Below, one piece after another: positions 62,637-64,000 of a DNA stretch of 64,000 nt. The stretch is from positions 4,464,001 through 4,528,000 of the forward strand of contig NZ_JBBPCL010000001.1 of the NCBI RefSeq assembly GCF_038039215.1, in the 5' to 3' direction. The position numbers and the translations under genes are program-made. This DNA comes from Pseudonocardia sp. T1-2H. Its GTDB lineage: Bacteria; Actinomycetota; Actinomycetes; Mycobacteriales; Pseudonocardiaceae. The notes beneath the pieces were generated by a model. It saw only the letters and a program-made list of their open reading frames with translations, made no database searches and was not told the origin of the DNA. Within the stretch, counting starts at the first letter, position 1, and every line of letters starts with the position of its first letter.

Positions 62637-64000
62637 TCACGGCGCCTTCCGCGGGCCCCGGATCAGCCGCCCGGGCAGCGCGTCGGTCTCCACGCCGCGG
62701 GTGTAGGTCTCCTGCCCCGCGACGATCGTGTGCTCGTACCCGTCGACCCGCTGCAGCAGCCGCCGGCCTCCGGCCGGGAGGTCCGCGCGCATCTCCGGAC
62801 GGTGCAGCCGCATCCGGTCGACGTCGATCACGTTGAGGTCCGCGCGGTAGCCCGGCGCGAGCACCCCGCGGTCCCGCAGCCCGACCGCCCGGGCGGTGTC
62901 CCGGGACTGCCGCTGCACGACGAACGACAGGCCGAGCCGCGCGCCGGCGCGGTCCCGGGTCCAGTGCTGGACCAGCGTCGAGGGGAAGCTGCCGTCGCAG
63001 ATCGTGCCCACGTGCGCGCCGCCGTCAGAGAGCCCCGGCAGCGTGTGCGGATGCACCAGCATCTCGTGCAGGTCGTCCAGGTTCCCGTGCGCGTAGTTGG
63101 CGCTGACCAGGTAGAGCATCCCGCCGGCGGCGACGATGTCGTAGGCGAGCTGGACCGCGTCGACCCCTTCGCGCTGCGCCCGCGCCGCGAGGGACTCCGA
63201 CACCGGCGGCTCGTAGTTCGGCGGGTCCGTGAGCTCGTACATCAGCTCGTACTTGTGGATGAGCGTGCCGCCGAGACGGTTGCGCTCCTTCTCCCGGGTC
63301 TGCGCGGCGAGGATCTCCGCGCGCAGCTCCGGCTCACGCATCCGATGGGCCTGCTCCTCCGGCGTGAGGTCGGCCAGGCGACGCCAGACGGGGTTGGTCA
63401 TGAACGGGTTCAGGGTGTTCCGGAGCCCGAGGATCATGCCGACGGGCCGGGCCGCGACCTGGGCCCGCATCTCCAGCCCGTCCGCCCATGCCCGTTCGAG
63501 CATCGCGAGCACCTGCTTGTGCCGCCCGGTGTCCTGCGGGAACTGGACCAGGGACACCGACAGCGGGCGGCCGGACTCCTCCACCATCCGGCGCAGCAGC
63601 GCGAACTCCTTCGCCGGGTCCGGGAAGTCCGTGACCAGCTGCAACACCCCGGTTCCGGTCTCCCCGACCGCCTTCGCGATGGCGATGAGCTCGTCCGCAC
63701 CGACGTCGTAGGACGGGGTCAGCTCCCCGTCGATGCTCTTGTGGTTCAGCGTGCGCGAGGTGGAGAAGCCCAGCGCGCCGGCCTGCACCGCGGCCTTGGC
63801 GAGCTTCGCCATCAGCGCGATCTCCTCGGGCGTCGCCTCCTCGTACGCGGCGGCCCGGGCCCCCATGGCGTGCACGCGCAGCGCGGCGTGCGGGACCTGG
63901 GTGGCGAGGTCGACGTCGTGCGGGCGGGCCTCGAGCGCGTCGAGGTACTCGTCGAAACCGAGCCAGTTCCAGGCGAGGCCCTCGTGCAGGGCGACGCCGG
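62637..64000 (-). CDS. amidohydrolase, D-aminoacylase-like, 5' end outside window
   Basis: The visible 450 or so residues belong to the amidohydrolase superfamily, D-aminoacylase/dihydropyrimidinase-like group 3. The marker is LPGLSDGGAHVGTICDGSFP with the metal-binding Asp, and a C-terminal composite domain with GVLAPGYRADLNVIDVDRMR. The reading frame continues to the window edge (GLAWNWLGFDEYLDALEARP), so the N-terminal metal-binding half is missing from view. Substrate unknown. Confidence 0.87.
   Translation of the reverse strand, partial: GVALHEGLAWNWLGFDEYLDALEARPHDVDLATQVPHAALRVHAMGARAAAYEEATPEEIALMAKLAKAAVQAGALGFSTSRTLNHKSIDGELTPSYDVGADELIAIAKAVGETGTGVLQLVTDFPDPAKEFALLRRMVEESGRPLSVSLVQFPQDTGRHKQVLAMLERAWADGLEMRAQVAARPVGMILGLRNTLNPFMTNPVWRRLADLTPEEQAHRMREPELRAEILAAQTREKERNRLGGTLIHKYELMYELTDPPNYEPPVSESLAARAQREGVDAVQLAYDIVAAGGMLYLVSANYAHGNLDDLHEMLVHPHTLPGLSDGGAHVGTICDGSFPSTLVQHWTRDRAGARLGLSFVVQRQSRDTARAVGLRDRGVLAPGYRADLNVIDVDRMRLHRPEMRADLPAGGRRLLQRVDGYEHTIVAGQETYTRGVETDALPGRLIRGPRKAP

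Overview
The window is high-GC DNA from an actinobacterium. An SsgA-family division regulator, an ECF sigma factor with an RskA-type anti-sigma factor, tandem GAF-ANTAR proteins, a mycothiol-ligase-like protein, an F420-type PPOX enzyme and a eukaryote-type multidomain acyl-CoA carboxylase all point to a sporulating or morphologically complex actinomycete. Pseudonocardiaceae is my best guess from protein flavour; no marker gene in the window proves it.

The window has two halves. Positions 1 to about 33,400 look like an accessory island: the region is full of broken genes, transposase pieces, a miniature inverted-repeat element, a reverse-transcriptase fragment and a chimeric tyrosine-recombinase pseudogene that ends about 90 bp from the 3' end of a tRNA-Val(CAC) gene (33478-33549). 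From 33,550 on the gene order looks like ordinary chromosome, with one more integrase remnant beside a second tRNA-Val (36614-36688).

Island, left to right: two GAF-ANTAR proteins; a DUF1206 pseudogene; a methyltransferase; an alpha/beta hydrolase; broken STAS-domain copies; then a carbon-metabolism block (5294-17955). That block encodes a ketoacyl synthase III with an extra N-terminal region, an 1880-residue biotin-dependent carboxylase, a PhaB-like acetoacetyl-CoA reductase, crotonyl-CoA carboxylase/reductase, a DUF779 protein and an aldehyde dehydrogenase. Read together, these could turn acetyl-CoA into malonyl-CoA, acetoacetyl-CoA, 3-hydroxybutyryl-CoA and, after a dehydration not encoded here, ethylmalonyl-CoA. 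A nearly identical 427-bp inverted repeat (4551-4977 and 19284-19709) encloses the block. After a truncated IS3 transposase comes a respiratory nitrate module: narK (frameshifted), narGHJI, cupin remnants and a flavohemoprotein for nitric oxide detoxification.

Chromosomal half: a PGPGW protein, anti-sigma and sigma factor operon; the SsgA-like gene; tRNA-Gly, tRNA-Cys and tRNA-Val; a DUF2231 protein; a divergent SMR efflux/MarR pair with an 18-bp operator-like palindrome; an MshC-like ligase; a family 39 glycosyltransferase; a zinc-independent L31 gene facing an unknown small gene across a Zur-like site; a cytochrome P450 with PPOX enzyme; LysE and TauD-type genes; a HipA-like kinase with a DUF3037 partner behind a 28-bp perfect palindrome; DoxX; phosphoglucose isomerase; PAP2; an Fpg-like glycosylase; a thioredoxin-NHL protein; an NlpC/P60 protein; an enoyl-CoA hydratase; and an amidohydrolase cut by the window end.

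Five otherwise healthy genes (narK, a metallophosphoesterase, a DUF6069-like gene, the NlpC/P60 gene and, less certainly, others) each look one base short, several in G/C runs, so some apparent pseudogenes may be sequencing errors.
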